The notes beneath the pieces were generated by a model. It was given only the letters and a program-made list of their open reading frames with translations. It did no database searches and was not told the origin of the DNA. Below, piece after piece: positions 7,182-15,935 of a DNA stretch of 49,142 bases. How positions within the stretch are numbered: position 1 is the stretch's first letter; the number at the start of each line of letters is the position of its first letter. Both the position numbers and the translations under genes were made by a program. This DNA comes from Edwardsiella hoshinae NBRC 105699 = ATCC 33379. GTDB taxonomy: Bacteria > Pseudomonadota > Gammaproteobacteria > Enterobacterales > Enterobacteriaceae. Where the stretch lies: the NCBI RefSeq assembly GCF_000474215.1, contig NZ_BAUC01000031.1, positions 1 to 49,142 on the forward strand, given 5' to 3'.

Positions 7182-8915
7182 TCAACGCGGCCAGAGGTGC
7201 TCAATCATTAACTGTACACTGCGATTTCCACGGTACTCATTAACATCGAGGCGGTAGGCCAACTCCACCTCTCGTACACTCGCGTCCGGCCACAGTGTGG
7301 TGTCGACGTTAAAAGCGATGCCGTCCAATAACGGTCCCCCCGCCAACGGCTCCAACATCAACTTCAAGTGGCGCTCGCCCACCAGCCGTTGCTGGAGAAC
7401 ACGGAAACAGCCGTCGAAGGTCGGTTCAGGGAACGCCTGGCCCCAAGGCCCCGCCTCCCGCAACTGCTCCGCGACCGGCAGCGTCAGTTCCTCGCTGCAA
7501 AGCGCCCCATCCGACCAGACGACGCCTTCCAACTGCGCCGGGTCGAGCCACTCGCCGACCAAGGTCGCGAAGTGGCGGCGAAAATCCTCAAAGCGATCCG
7601 CCGCGATGGTGAGCCCGGCGGCCATCGCATGGCCGCCGAACTTCAGTAGCAAACCGGGATGCAACGTATCTAGACGCTCCAAGGCATCGCGCATGTGCAG
7701 TCCGGGCAACGAACGTCCAGAGCCTTTCAACAGGCCGTCCCCGGCCGGCGCGAAGGCGATCACCGGACGATAAAAACGCTCCTTGATGCGCGAGGCCAAA
7801 ATGCCGACTACCCCCTGATGCCACTCGGGGTGGTACAACGCTAAGCCATAGGGGAGCTCAGTCAGGGTACGCTCCAGCGAGGCGCAGATCGCCAACGCCT
7901 CGCTCTGCATGCCCTGCTCTATCTCTCGCCGAGTCTGGTTAAGGTTATCCAAGTCACAGGCCAATGCCCGGGCTTGTGGCATATCCTCACTCAGCAGCAA
8001 CGCGACCCCCAGTGACATGTCATCCAAACGCCCAGCCGCATTCAGACGCGGCCCCAGCGCGAACCCCAGATCACCGGCAGTGAGACGGGCGGCATCACGC
8101 TTCGCCACCTCGAGCAGCGCTCGAATCCCCGGGCGACAGCGTCCGGCACGGATGCGGCGCAACCCTTGGTGTACCAAGATACGGTTGTTGGTATCCAGCG
8201 CGACCACGTCCGCCACGGTCCCCAGAGCCACCAAATCGAGCAGCTCGGCCAGATTGGGCGCCGAGCACCCGCGCTGGGCGAACCAGCCCTGTTCGCTCAA
8301 ATGACGCCGCAGCGCCAACATCAAATAAAAGGCGACCCCGACACCGGCCAGAGACTTCGAAGGGAAGGCGCAATCGACCAAGTTGGGATTGACGATAGCC
8401 TCCGCCGCCGGCAGCGTCGCACCGGGTAGGTGGTGATCGGTCACCAGCACGCGGATACCGCGCGCATGTGCCGCCTCGACCCCGGCGTGGGAGGAGACGC
8501 CATTATCGACAGTCATGATCACCTCCGCGCCCATCTCGGCAGCCTGGGCGACCACCTCTGGGCTAAGGCCGTAACCATCGTCGAAACGATTGGGCACCAG
8601 GTACTGCACGTGATCGCATCCCATGGCGCGCAGCGCCAACACCGATAAGGCGGTGCTGGTAGCCCCATCCGCATCAAAGTCACCGACGATCACCAGACGT
8701 AGGCGCTGTGTCAGCACCTGATACAATAACGCCACCGCTGCATCGATCCCCGTCAGTGACGTATAAGAGAGCAGTCCATTGACCCCACGCTCTAACTCCG
8801 CGGCGCTGCATACCCCGCGGTTCGCATACAGGCGGCGTAGCAGAGGCGGTAACGCATCCGGCAGGCGACTCTCTACCGCCGCCTCACGCCGGCATAGTCG
8901 TGTCTTGATCGCCAA
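7182..8915 (-). CDS. recJ: Single-stranded-DNA-specific 5'-3' exonuclease RecJ
   Basis: RecJ degrades single-stranded DNA 5' to 3' in RecF-pathway recombination, mismatch repair and base excision repair. The 577 residues equal the E. coli length. The DHH phosphoesterase core is complete: VVGDFDADGATSTALS, TVDNGVSSHAG and the namesake VTDHHLPG. A DHHA1 module with GRSLPGLHMRDAL and KFGGHAMAAGLTI follows, then an OB-like C-terminal domain. Translation appears to begin at TTG (8915), 4 bp after the dsbC stop, preceded by AAGGGTAAGG. A weak start would fit the low expression known for recJ in E. coli. It is part of a xerD-dsbC-recJ transcription group. Confidence 0.97.
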   Translation of the reverse strand: MAIKTRLCRREAAVESRLPDALPPLLRRLYANRGVCSAAELERGVNGLLSYTSLTGIDAAVALLYQVLTQRLRLVIVGDFDADGATSTALSVLALRAMGCDHVQYLVPNRFDDGYGLSPEVVAQAAEMGAEVIMTVDNGVSSHAGVEAAHARGIRVLVTDHHLPGATLPAAEAIVNPNLVDCAFPSKSLAGVGVAFYLMLALRRHLSEQGWFAQRGCSAPNLAELLDLVALGTVADVVALDTNNRILVHQGLRRIRAGRCRPGIRALLEVAKRDAARLTAGDLGFALGPRLNAAGRLDDMSLGVALLLSEDMPQARALACDLDNLNQTRREIEQGMQSEALAICASLERTLTELPYGLALYHPEWHQGVVGILASRIKERFYRPVIAFAPAGDGLLKGSGRSLPGLHMRDALERLDTLHPGLLLKFGGHAMAAGLTIAADRFEDFRRHFATLVGEWLDPAQLEGVVWSDGALCSEELTLPVAEQLREAGPWGQAFPEPTFDGCFRVLQQRLVGERHLKLMLEPLAGGPLLDGIAFNVDTTLWPDASVREVELAYRLDVNEYRGNRSVQLMIEHLWPR

Positions 8916-8919
8916 TGCC

Positions 8920-9636
8920 TTACCCTTTCTTCTGACTCATTTGCGCCTGGGCATCCAGCATCGCCAGCATCTCCTTCGGCCCCTGATAACCTGGAATCAC
9001 CATCCCGTTACTCAGGACGATCGCCGGCGTCCCCTGAATGCCGAACTGTACGCCCAGCTCATAGTGGGACTTAATATTGATGTCACAAGTAGCCGGTGAG
9101 ATCGCCTCTCCCTTCACGGCATCGTCGAAGGCTTTGCGACGATCGGCCATACACCAGATGGATTGCATATCTTTCTCGGCTTTCGAATCTAGGCCCTGAC
9201 GCGGGAAAGCCAGATAGCGTACCGTGATCCCCAGATCGTTATACTCCTGAATCTGCGAGTGCAGCTTATGGCAGTAGCCACAGGTGATGTCAGTGAAGAC
9301 CGTGATCACATACTTCTGTTTCGGTGCCTTATAGACGATCATCTCCGGCTCCAGCTTATTGAGACGCTGGAGCAATAGCTGATTGGTCACATTCTCCGGC
9401 ACCGCGCCACTGACGTTATACATCGGCCCTTGCAGGATATACTTACCATCATCCGTCACATACAGCACGCCGCCCTCGGTGAAGACCGTCTTCAGGCCCG
9501 CTACCGGCGAAGGCTGGATCTGCGTCTGCTGGATCCCCAGCTTCTTCAACGACTGTTGGATAGTGGCATCGTCTGCCCGGGCCAGGCTGCTGACGGAGGC
9601 CGCCAGTAATGCCAACCAAATCACGCTTTTTTTCAT
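8920..9636 (-). CDS. dsbC: Periplasmic protein disulfide isomerase DsbC
   Basis: DsbC reshuffles wrong disulfides in periplasmic proteins and is kept reduced by DsbD. The 238-residue precursor has a Sec signal (MKKSVIWLALLAASVSSLARA) and an N-terminal dimerisation region. Its thioredoxin-like domain carries the redox motif CGYC (TCGYCHKLH), and a second conserved cysteine pair follows (IWCMADRR and SPATCDI). I chose the ATG at 9636 because AAGGA lies seven bases upstream. It sits 27 bp after xerD and 4 bp before recJ. Confidence 0.97.
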   Translation of the reverse strand: MKKSVIWLALLAASVSSLARADDATIQQSLKKLGIQQTQIQPSPVAGLKTVFTEGGVLYVTDDGKYILQGPMYNVSGAVPENVTNQLLLQRLNKLEPEMIVYKAPKQKYVITVFTDITCGYCHKLHSQIQEYNDLGITVRYLAFPRQGLDSKAEKDMQSIWCMADRRKAFDDAVKGEAISPATCDINIKSHYELGVQFGIQGTPAIVLSNGMVIPGYQGPKEMLAMLDAQAQMSQKKG

Positions 9637-9663
9637 AACCAATTCCTTTACATTGCCCTCCGC

Positions 9664-10563
9664 TCAAGCGCGGGGATGATGCTGTTGATGTAGCTGTCTG
9701 AGCCGCTCCGTCGCGACATGGGTATAAATCTGGGTGGTGGAAAGATCACTGTGTCCCAAAAGCATCTGTACGACACGCAAATCTGCGCCATGGTTCAACA
9801 GGTGGGTAGCGAAAGCATGGCGCAATACGTGCGGTGACAGGCGTTGCGTATCAATACCGGCCAACACGGCATAGTGCTTGATACGGTGCCAAAAAGTCTG
9901 CCGCGTCATCTGGCGCGCGCGGTTACTGGGAAACAATACTGCCACCGTCTGACCATTCACCAGCCAGGGGCGTCCATACTCCAGATAGTACTCGATCCAA
10001 TAGATCGCCTCCTCCCCTAACGGCACCAAGCGCTCTTTGTTTCCCTTACCGATCACCCGTACCACCCCTTGGCGTAAGCTGACATCCTCCTGCCCCAAGC
10101 CCACCAACTCGGAGACGCGCAGACCGGTAGCGTACAGCAGTTCCAGCATCGCCTTATCGCGCAATTCCAACGGGTTATCGATCGCCGGCGCCTGTAACAA
10201 AGCCTCCACCTGTGCCTCGGAGAGATCTTTCGGCAGACGCTGCGGCAGCTTCGGCGCCGCCAACAACGCACTCGGATCATCGCTGCGCAACGTTTCACGG
10301 TACAGATACTGGTAGCAACGGCGCAGCGCGCTTAATAGGCGCGCAGAGCTGGACGCCTTATAACCGCCATCGACTCGCTGGGCGAAGAAATCCTGTAGAT
10401 CCGTGTGCGACGCCGTCAGCAACGAGAGACCGTGATCGGCCAGCCACGCGGCGAGGGTACACAGATCCTGGCGGTAAGAGGACAAGGTATTTTCGGCCAG
10501 ATTCTTCTCTAGCCACAGCGCATCCAAAAATTGTTCGATCAGCGCCTGATCCTGCTGCTGCAC
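9664..10563 (-). CDS. xerD: Site-specific tyrosine recombinase XerD
   Basis: XerD acts with XerC at dif to resolve chromosome dimers during division, under FtsK control. At 299 residues it has an N-terminal SAM-like core-binding domain (EQFLDALWLEKNLAENTLSSY) and a catalytic domain with the full active site: Arg in ATGLRVSEL, Lys in GKGNKERLVPLG, the HxxR of SPHVLRHAFATHL, the His of LLGHSDL and the nucleophilic Tyr in TTQIYTHVA. The start is GTG at 10563 with GAGGAG about six bases upstream. It is the first gene of the xerD-dsbC-recJ group and is divergent from fldB. The near identity to E. coli XerD excludes a phage integrase. Confidence 0.98.
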   Translation of the reverse strand: MQQQDQALIEQFLDALWLEKNLAENTLSSYRQDLCTLAAWLADHGLSLLTASHTDLQDFFAQRVDGGYKASSSARLLSALRRCYQYLYRETLRSDDPSALLAAPKLPQRLPKDLSEAQVEALLQAPAIDNPLELRDKAMLELLYATGLRVSELVGLGQEDVSLRQGVVRVIGKGNKERLVPLGEEAIYWIEYYLEYGRPWLVNGQTVAVLFPSNRARQMTRQTFWHRIKHYAVLAGIDTQRLSPHVLRHAFATHLLNHGADLRVVQMLLGHSDLSTTQIYTHVATERLRQLHQQHHPRA

Positions 10564-10708
10564 TCCGACTCCTCAATCCTCATGATGACCTTGCGCCGCG
10601 CCGCAGTACATGCGGCGCGGCATTGTCGGCCAGCCTACATGATGCCGGCAGTGGATTCAAATCTGTTACACTGACGTTATCCGCTCTAGCTAACCGGACA
10701 AATACACA

Positions 10709-11227
10709 ATGAAAATCGGTCTTTTTTATGGCTCCAGCACCTGCTACACCGAGATGGCGGCAGAAAAAATTCGCGCTATCCTCGGTGCCGATCTGGTCAC
10801 CTTACATAACATCAGAGACACATCAGTCACGGCGATGACCCAGTACGACATGCTAATCCTCGGTATTCCTACTTGGGATTTCGGCGAGTTACAGGAAGAT
10901 TGGCAGGCGGTCTGGGATACCCTGCCGACCCTCGCCCTGCGGGGCAAGATTGTGGCGCTGTATGGCCTTGGCGATCAGTTGGGCTACGGAGAATGGTTCC
11001 AGGATGCGCTTGGGCTGTTGCACGACCAGTTGCTGCCCTTGGGCGTCAACATGGTGGGCTATTGGCCGACAACGGGCTACACGTTTAGCGCCTCACGCGC
11101 GACTTTAGATGAAGGACGGCTGTTTGTCGGCCTCGCCTTGGATGAGGCCAACCAATACGATCTCAGCGATGAGCGCCTACAGCAATGGTGCCAGCAAATC
11201 ATGCTGGAGGCGGCGGAGCTGCTCTAA
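10709..11227 (+). CDS. fldB: Flavodoxin 2 (FldB)
   Basis: This 172-residue flavodoxin is a cytoplasmic FMN-binding electron carrier; in E. coli fldB belongs to the SoxRS regulon. The phosphate-binding loop is [11 protein letters not shown], which has Cys-Tyr where most flavodoxins have Gly-Asn, as in E. coli FldB. The isoalloxazine-contact loops are [13 protein letters not shown] and [12 protein letters not shown]. Its position next to xerD and divergent from it matches E. coli and supports FldB over FldA. No SoxS box could be assigned with confidence in the 145-bp divergent region. Confidence 0.95.
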   Translation: MKIGLFYGSSTCYTEMAAEKIRAILGADLVTLHNIRDTSVTAMTQYDMLILGIPTWDFGELQEDWQAVWDTLPTLALRGKIVALYGLGDQLGYGEWFQDALGLLHDQLLPLGVNMVGYWPTTGYTFSASRATLDEGRLFVGLALDEANQYDLSDERLQQWCQQIMLEAAELL

Positions 11228-11317
11228 CCTCCAGCGCTACGCGGCCCCGGGCGCGCAGCCCACAGTACGGGGAAAAAGAGGAAAGCCCCCCGAGCCATGC
11301 AGAGCACGCCCCGACGA

Positions 11318-11740
11318 CTAGTCGTCTGCGCCGCGGGTGTTCAGTAATAGCGCGCGTAATTCACTCCACTCGTCGCGGCTCATGCTGTCTGCGGCCAACC
11401 ACAGGCGTCGCCGACGCGCCGGCCCCGTACAGCTTTGCAACAGCAGCAACACCCCCATATCGCTGATCCACGGGCGGCGGGCTAGACGCCATTCACGCTG
11501 TTGCCAACGCCACTCTCCCGTCGCGTGGTATTGCAGCTCCCCACGATTGCGCGCGATCCGACGCTGGCTGCGGATACACTCGAAGATCACCGCCACCAGC
11601 AGCACCAGCCAGATGGCGCTGACGCCATAACTCTCCGGCCAAGGGGCCAAGAGAATCGCCAGCACCAACGCGCCATATCCCAGCAATGCGATCACCTGGG
11701 TACGCCAGGAGACATGGATATTACAGCACCATGGGGCCAC
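11318..11740 (-). CDS. cptA: Membrane protein CptA/YgfX, partner of SdhE
   Basis: This 140-residue inner-membrane protein has two hydrophobic segments ([19 protein letters not shown] and [16 protein letters not shown]) followed by a basic cytoplasmic domain ([13 protein letters not shown], then [15 protein letters not shown]). E. coli YgfX has the same plan and ending. In E. coli it was described as a toxin affecting FtsZ/MreB with SdhE as antitoxin; later work in Serratia tied the pair to pigment production and not to toxicity. The start is GTG at 11740 and overlaps the 3' end of sdhE by 20 bp, so the two are translationally coupled. Confidence 0.9.
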   Translation of the reverse strand: MAPWCCNIHVSWRTQVIALLGYGALVLAILLAPWPESYGVSAIWLVLLVAVIFECIRSQRRIARNRGELQYHATGEWRWQQREWRLARRPWISDMGVLLLLQSCTGPARRRRLWLAADSMSRDEWSELRALLLNTRGADD

Positions 11741-11987
11741 GTGCTTTATTTCGCGTCTGAATCAGGGTAATCATTCGTGCCAGCTCAACATCCTCCGGTA
11801 CGCCTTGGTTCATCAACCACTTGAATAACTCGGGATCGTCATAGCTCAACAGGCGGACAAACGTCTGCTTATCGGCATCGCTCATCGTCTCATATTCATG
11901 CTCGAAGAAGGGCATAATGGCGATGTCCAACTCCCGCATGCCACGGCGACATGCCCAGTGAACCCGTGCTTTATTATTGATATCCAT
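11721..11987 (-). CDS. sdhE: FAD assembly factor SdhE
   Basis: SdhE promotes covalent attachment of FAD to succinate dehydrogenase SdhA and fumarate reductase FrdA. The 88-residue helical protein carries the key RGxxE motif ([16 protein letters not shown]) near residue 15 and the family ending LELARM-like ([15 protein letters not shown]). It is upstream of and overlaps cptA, and is divergent from ygfZ across a 400-bp gap, as in E. coli. Size, motif and context agree. Confidence 0.97.
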   Translation of the reverse strand: MDINNKARVHWACRRGMRELDIAIMPFFEHEYETMSDADKQTFVRLLSYDDPELFKWLMNQGVPEDVELARMITLIQTRNKARGPMVL

Positions 11988-12387
11988 GACTCATTCACTC
12001 CGGCTTAAAATTTAAATTTGCGCACTGATGGCAAAATACGGGGAAGGGGCCGCATTGTGCAGGCCTGATTTCACCCCGTCGCTAATCGTTCTCTATTCTA
12101 GCGTGAAAAAGAACTTCATTGCGGAAATCCCTTCACACTCCGTCATATTTTGCCGTACCTCAACGCGGCAATATTTGTTATCTGTGCGTTTTTCTTCTGA
12201 AGTTGTAATATGTTACGCAATACATCCGCCCGCGCTGACCGCATGCAGAGGTTATTCACGCGTGCTGAATCTCACGGCGGGGAGGCCGCCTCACGCGATG
12301 ACAGCGCAACGCAATTATCCATTGGCATCGCATGCTGGCTCTCTTACCATGGACACGACTTCCGATATGACCTTACAGGGAACTATC
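11988..12387. other. Divergent sdhE-ygfZ regulatory region
   Basis: The ygfZ frame stays open leftwards to an ATG at 12028, but that extension has no family counterpart and a poor composition (CRTSTRQYLLSVRFSSEVV), so I treat these 400 bp as non-coding. They must hold divergent promoters. The AT-rich stretch at about 12165-12215 is the likeliest site; no operator was recognised. Confidence 0.5.
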
Positions 12388-13383
12388 ATGAACCTTAACG
12401 CCCAATTCACCGCGCAGCCCGTGCTGGCCGCCGCCCAACTGCCCCTCACCCTGATGGCTCTCACCGACTGGCAACTGGTCAACGTCAGTGGCGTGGATGC
12501 ACAGCACTACCTGCAAGGCCAGCTCACGCTCGATGTCCCAGCCTTAACGGCGCAGCAACATGCCTTGTGCGCGCACTGTGATGCCAAAGGCAAACTATGG
12601 AGTACGCTACGCCTATGGCGGCGCGGCGACGGCTTCGCCTATCTGCTGCGCCGCAGCGTGGCCGAACTCCAGTTGCTGGAATTGAAGAAATACGCCGTTT
12701 TCGCTAAGGTCACCCTCGCTAACGACCCGCAAGCGATCGTACTCGGTCTCGCCGGTGCGCAAGCCAGCGAGGCGCTGCGTGAGCTATTTAGCGATCTACC
12801 CGATGCCAACTGCCCGCTCCGCCAGGCTGCCCACAGCCAGCTGTTATTCTTCGCCGATCCTCAACCGCGCTACCTGGTAGTCTGCGACGATGAAGAGGAG
12901 GCGAAGCGCGTCATCCAACGATTGCGCGGCCGCGCACGCCTCAGCGACGGCGAACAATGGCTCGCATTGGATATCGAGGCGGGGTTGGCGATCATCGATG
13001 AGGCGAGCTGCGACCAGTTCCTGCCACAGGCGGTCAACCTCCAAGCCCTCGGGGGGATCAGCTTCACTAAGGGATGTTATAGCGGCCAAGAGATGGTGGC
13101 GCGTGCCAAATACCGTGGCGCCAACCGGCGCGCCCTGTTCTGGCTGCGTGGTAGCGCCGGGCGCTTGCCGCACGCCAGCGAGGATCTCGAACTGCGCTTG
13201 GGCGATAGCTGGCGCCGCAGCGGAACCGTATTGGCCGCGCAGCGTCTGGCCAATGGCGAGGTCTATATTCAGGCGGTATTGAGCAACGATCTTGCCGCTG
13301 ACAGTGTATGGCGCGTCCGCGACGATGAACGCAGCCAACTGACGATCGCGCCCTTACCCTATACGCTAGACGACGCCGAGTAA
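12388..13383 (+). CDS. ygfZ: tRNA-modifying / Fe-S cluster repair protein YgfZ
   Basis: YgfZ is a folate-binding protein related to the GcvT fold. It supports Fe-S enzymes such as MiaB and oxidative-stress resistance. The 331 residues match the E. coli length of 326. The signature KGCYxGQE is present as FTKGCYSGQEMVARAKYRG around residue 230, including the conserved Cys. The start at 12388 has CAGGGA six bases upstream and aligns with the E. coli start just before LPLTLMALTDW. Its partner substrate, folate, links it to the glycine cleavage genes further right. It is convergent with the next gene, with a hairpin between them. Confidence 0.96.
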   Translation: MNLNAQFTAQPVLAAAQLPLTLMALTDWQLVNVSGVDAQHYLQGQLTLDVPALTAQQHALCAHCDAKGKLWSTLRLWRRGDGFAYLLRRSVAELQLLELKKYAVFAKVTLANDPQAIVLGLAGAQASEALRELFSDLPDANCPLRQAAHSQLLFFADPQPRYLVVCDDEEEAKRVIQRLRGRARLSDGEQWLALDIEAGLAIIDEASCDQFLPQAVNLQALGGISFTKGCYSGQEMVARAKYRGANRRALFWLRGSAGRLPHASEDLELRLGDSWRRSGTVLAAQRLANGEVYIQAVLSNDLAADSVWRVRDDERSQLTIAPLPYTLDDAE

Positions 13384-13390
13384 CGCCCTG

Positions 13391-13417
13391 ACGCCCGCCG
13401 CCACCGGCGACGGGCGT
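13391..13417. terminator. Bidirectional hairpin between ygfZ and the AroE-like gene
   Basis: ACGCCCG-C-CGCC-ACC-GGCG-A-CGGGCGT forms an 11-bp stem with one internal mismatch between two convergent genes. On the plus strand it is followed by GTCTTCTCG, a weak U-rich tail. Confidence 0.55.
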
Positions 13418-13434
13418 GTCTTCTCGCTTGCGAC

Positions 13435-14259
13435 TCACTCCCCGCGCGCGTAGGCCGCGGCTTGTAAGAATAACGCGTGCTCGGGCCGAATGCCGGTATA
13501 CAAGACGAACTGTTCCACCGCCTGAATGGCGAACACTTCGGCACCGGTGATCACCGTCTTCCCTGCCGCGCGCGCCGCCTGTACCAAGGGGGTCTCGATC
13601 GGCTGCGCCACCACCTCGAAGATCGCACAGGCCTGGGCAATCCGCTCCAGGCTAAAGGAGCACGCGCTGGCAAACTCACTTCCCAACATACCGACAGGCG
13701 TGGCGTTGATCAGCAGATCAACCGAGGCCTCGGGAGGCAGCGTCTGACACCAGCGATAACCGTAGAGTTGCGCCAACTGTTGGCCGCTGTCGGCATTCTT
13801 CGCCACGATGTAGCCACGGCTAAACCCGGCATCCTTTAAGGCACAAGCGACGGCTTTGGCCATCCCGCCGCTACCATGCAGGGCAAAAGTCAGCGTAGGA
13901 TCAAGGGCATACTGGCGCAACAACTGAGCGATTGCGATATAGTCGGTGTTATAGGCCTTGAGCCAACCGGCGCTATTGACAATGGTGTTCACCGAACCGA
14001 TCCCCGCCGCCGAGGCGTCCATCTCATCCATTAGCGGGATCACCGCCTCCTTAAAAGGCATCGAGATGGCGCAGCCGCGCACGCCCAAGGCGCGCACGCC
14101 GCCGATGGCGGCCACAATGTCGTGTGTGGTAAACGCCTTATACAAGTAATCCAGATCGAGGGCGTCATACAGGTAGTTATGAAAACGCGTGCCAAAGTTA
14201 CCCGGGCGTGCCGCCAATGACATGCACAACTGGGTATCCTTGCTGAGGTGTCGGGTCAT
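13435..14259 (-). CDS. Shikimate 5-dehydrogenase-like protein (AroE superfamily)
   Basis: This 274-residue NAD(P)-dependent oxidoreductase is of the AroE superfamily. The catalytic Lys is seen in SMPFKEAV (about residue 67) and the catalytic Asp in YNTDYIA (about residue 103). A Rossmann loop is present as HGSGGMAKAVACAL. The substrate-binding N-terminus differs from true AroE: in place of the H-S-x-S-P signature it has LAARPGNFGTRFHN. That fits the SdhL/HI0607-like branch, whose physiological substrate is unsettled, so a role in the shikimate pathway is not assured. The gene is alone between ygfZ and tsx, where E. coli K-12 has no such gene as far as I recall. Confidence 0.85.
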   Translation of the reverse strand: MTRHLSKDTQLCMSLAARPGNFGTRFHNYLYDALDLDYLYKAFTTHDIVAAIGGVRALGVRGCAISMPFKEAVIPLMDEMDASAAGIGSVNTIVNSAGWLKAYNTDYIAIAQLLRQYALDPTLTFALHGSGGMAKAVACALKDAGFSRGYIVAKNADSGQQLAQLYGYRWCQTLPPEASVDLLINATPVGMLGSEFASACSFSLERIAQACAIFEVVAQPIETPLVQAARAAGKTVITGAEVFAIQAVEQFVLYTGIRPEHALFLQAAAYARGE

Positions 14260-14434
14260 GATTGCTCCTTGAAGAGGGAAAATGTGCGCTGTACGACGCC
14301 ATCATCATCGCTTAAAACAGGTCGCGAAAAAACGGCTCGATTTTTTGCTGCGGTTCCTCTTTTTTCTTGCCGCGAGGCATAGACCGGCGGTGTTCCCCGC
14401 GCACGGTGCCCGCGCTTGCGCCATCCAGGCGCGC

Positions 14435-14465
14435 AAAAAGAACAGGCCCCGTCGAGACGGAGCCT
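14435..14465 (-). terminator. Intrinsic terminator after tsx
   Basis: On the minus strand AGGCTCCGTC-TC-GACGGGGCCT, one G-T pair included, is followed by GTTCTTTTT. It lies about 22 bp beyond the tsx stop. Confidence 0.85.
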
Positions 14466-14486
14466 GGATCACCGGAAATAGAGGAA

Positions 14487-15362
14487 TTAGAAGTTGTATC
14501 CCACCACCAGGTAGTAACCCCAGCCGGTCGGATGCAGATCTTCACCCAGCGCCGCGCCCTCTTTCCACTGACCACCGTTATGGAAATAACGCGCCACCAC
14601 CGAGTAGTGCCAATGGGTGTAGTTCAACGCCAGGATATGGCTGGAGGCGATGGAATTGTTGGAGCGCAGCTGATTACCGTTGGTGCCAGCGCCGGACTTA
14701 TCGCCCAGACGAGAGCCGAAGTCGAAGTTGGTAAAGCCGATATAGCTCAGGTTACCGCCCCACAGCTCGGTCAACGGTACAAAGTATTTCACCTTGACGC
14801 GATAGCCGTCCCAGCTATTCTCGTTAGCCGCACCGTAGTTTTCCCACTGATATTTGCCGTACACGTTCAGTGACAGGCTCATCGGCAAGCCCGTGTCGAT
14901 GTCCGTCCCCAGACCCATGTACCACGTGTTCTGACGATTATTGCTATTGTGTCCCATGTCGAAGACATAGTCGTTCGCGAAGTACCACTCCTTGAACGGA
15001 CCAAAGCCCAGGTTCAGGCCGGTCAGCTTATCGATGGAGAAACGCGGCTCGATCTCCATAAACAACGGCGAACCTTTGTCCCATACCCCTTTATCGACGC
15101 TGTTACCGACACCGAAGAACTTCGGTACGTCGACATAACCATAGAAGTCGAGCCAATCTTTCTTGGCGAAGGCTTCGTACTCCAGATAGACATCATTGTT
15201 ACGGAACGGCCCAAAACGCGTGTGATAACTGCCTACCACGTTGACGCTCTGGTGCCACCAATCAGAAAGATACTCGCCGTTGTTGTCTGCCGCCGTTGCA
15301 TTCATGCTGGTGGTGGAAAGACAGGATAACAGCGCGCCCGCAGCTAAAATTGTTTTTTTCAT
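14487..15362 (-). CDS. tsx: Nucleoside-specific outer-membrane channel Tsx
   Basis: Tsx is a 12-stranded outer-membrane channel for nucleosides and deoxynucleosides, and in E. coli also a phage and colicin K receptor. The 291-residue precursor has a signal peptide ([20 protein letters not shown]...ATA) and then the diagnostic [51 protein letters not shown] and [18 protein letters not shown]. It ends in YLVVGYNF, an outer-membrane beta-signal with terminal Phe. The longer frame to 15431 adds an unlikely leader, so I start at 15362. In E. coli tsx sits elsewhere (near 9 min), so its position here is a difference. The upstream region has CRP- and LacI-family-like sites. Confidence 0.96.
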   Translation of the reverse strand: MKKTILAAGALLSCLSTTSMNATAADNNGEYLSDWWHQSVNVVGSYHTRFGPFRNNDVYLEYEAFAKKDWLDFYGYVDVPKFFGVGNSVDKGVWDKGSPLFMEIEPRFSIDKLTGLNLGFGPFKEWYFANDYVFDMGHNSNNRQNTWYMGLGTDIDTGLPMSLSLNVYGKYQWENYGAANENSWDGYRVKVKYFVPLTELWGGNLSYIGFTNFDFGSRLGDKSGAGTNGNQLRSNNSIASSHILALNYTHWHYSVVARYFHNGGQWKEGAALGEDLHPTGWGYYLVVGYNF

Positions 15363-15530
15363 ATGAGTGCCACATACCTTAAAAAGCTCCCTACGCAGAG
15401 GGAGACAACGACAACATGTCAACATCGCCACAAATCAGCCATCACTCGCTCAGGTGCCTGCTCGCTGGCCACGCGCATTATAGAAATAAACGGATACAGA
15501 AAACTGTGATCCAGTAGGAGTTTTCCAAAA

Positions 15531-15545
15531 GCGTAATCGATTGCG
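15531..15545. promoter_or_regulatory. LacI-family-like palindrome upstream of tsx
   Basis: GCGTAATCGATTGCG centres on ATCGAT, about 170 bp before the tsx start, with TGTGA at 15504 on one side and GTTCACGTTTGC on the other. In E. coli tsx is controlled by CytR sandwiched between CRP sites. This layout is reminiscent of that, but the assignment to CytR is inference. Confidence 0.3.
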
Positions 15546-15772
15546 TTCACGTTTGCGGAGAAATTCGCCGTAGAAATAATACAGTAATTGGGATTCCTAT
15601 CAAATTAATAACTTGATGATTTTCTGTGCAAAATGTCTAACTTTTGGTTAAAAATCAGGTCAGTAAATTCAATGAGATAAAAATATTTCCGTTGAATAGC
15701 GGCTACCAGCCGCGCGCGCCCTACTCCTTCACACCGTATGCTGTTGTAAAAATAATAATCATGATGAATATC

Positions 15773-15788
15773 TGTGATTCTAGCCACA
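15773..15788. promoter_or_regulatory. CRP-like binding site
   Basis: TGTGA-TTCTAG-CCACA matches the CRP consensus TGTGA-N6-TCACA at nine of ten core bases. It lies about 410 bp from the tsx start and 148 bp from the trhA start, so the target gene is unclear. Confidence 0.4.
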
Positions 15789-15828
15789 TAAGGCAGCCGG
15801 CAGGATGGCGAGCATTCTGACTCTTTTT

Positions 15829-15846
15829 AGCGTACACGTGTACACT
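15829..15846. promoter_or_regulatory. FabR-like operator upstream of trhA
   Basis: AGCGTACACGTGTACACT is a palindrome with one mismatch, 90 bp before trhA. From memory it resembles the FabR (YijC) operators upstream of fabA, fabB and yqfA in enterobacteria, the AGCGTACA-type palindrome. The position upstream of a yqfA orthologue strengthens the reading. CTGACT and TACACT spaced by 18 bp overlap it and could be the promoter. Confidence 0.6.
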
Positions 15847-15935
15847 GGAATCATTCTCAGCTAACCTAGAGGAGTAAATTTTCAGCCGGTCAATCGCCGC
15901 CTAAAGCCGGTGAGCACTCTATGAGGTCAATAACG

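Larger units (their letters stand above)
15363..15935. other. Divergent tsx-trhA regulatory region
   Basis: A 573-bp AT-rich non-coding region separates the two divergent genes. It contains a LacI-family-like palindrome near 15531, a CRP-like site at 15773 and a FabR-like operator at 15829, listed separately. No gene is supported in it. Confidence 0.6.

Noticed and set aside
12028..12387. N-terminal extension of the ygfZ frame
   Set aside because: The 120 extra codons have no family counterpart and the internal ATG at 12388 has a good ribosome site and the expected alignment.
14312..14380. 22-residue frame (PRGKKKEEPQQKIEPFF) after the tsx terminator
   Set aside because: It reads as a charged peptide but has no ribosome site or promoter and is too short to support.
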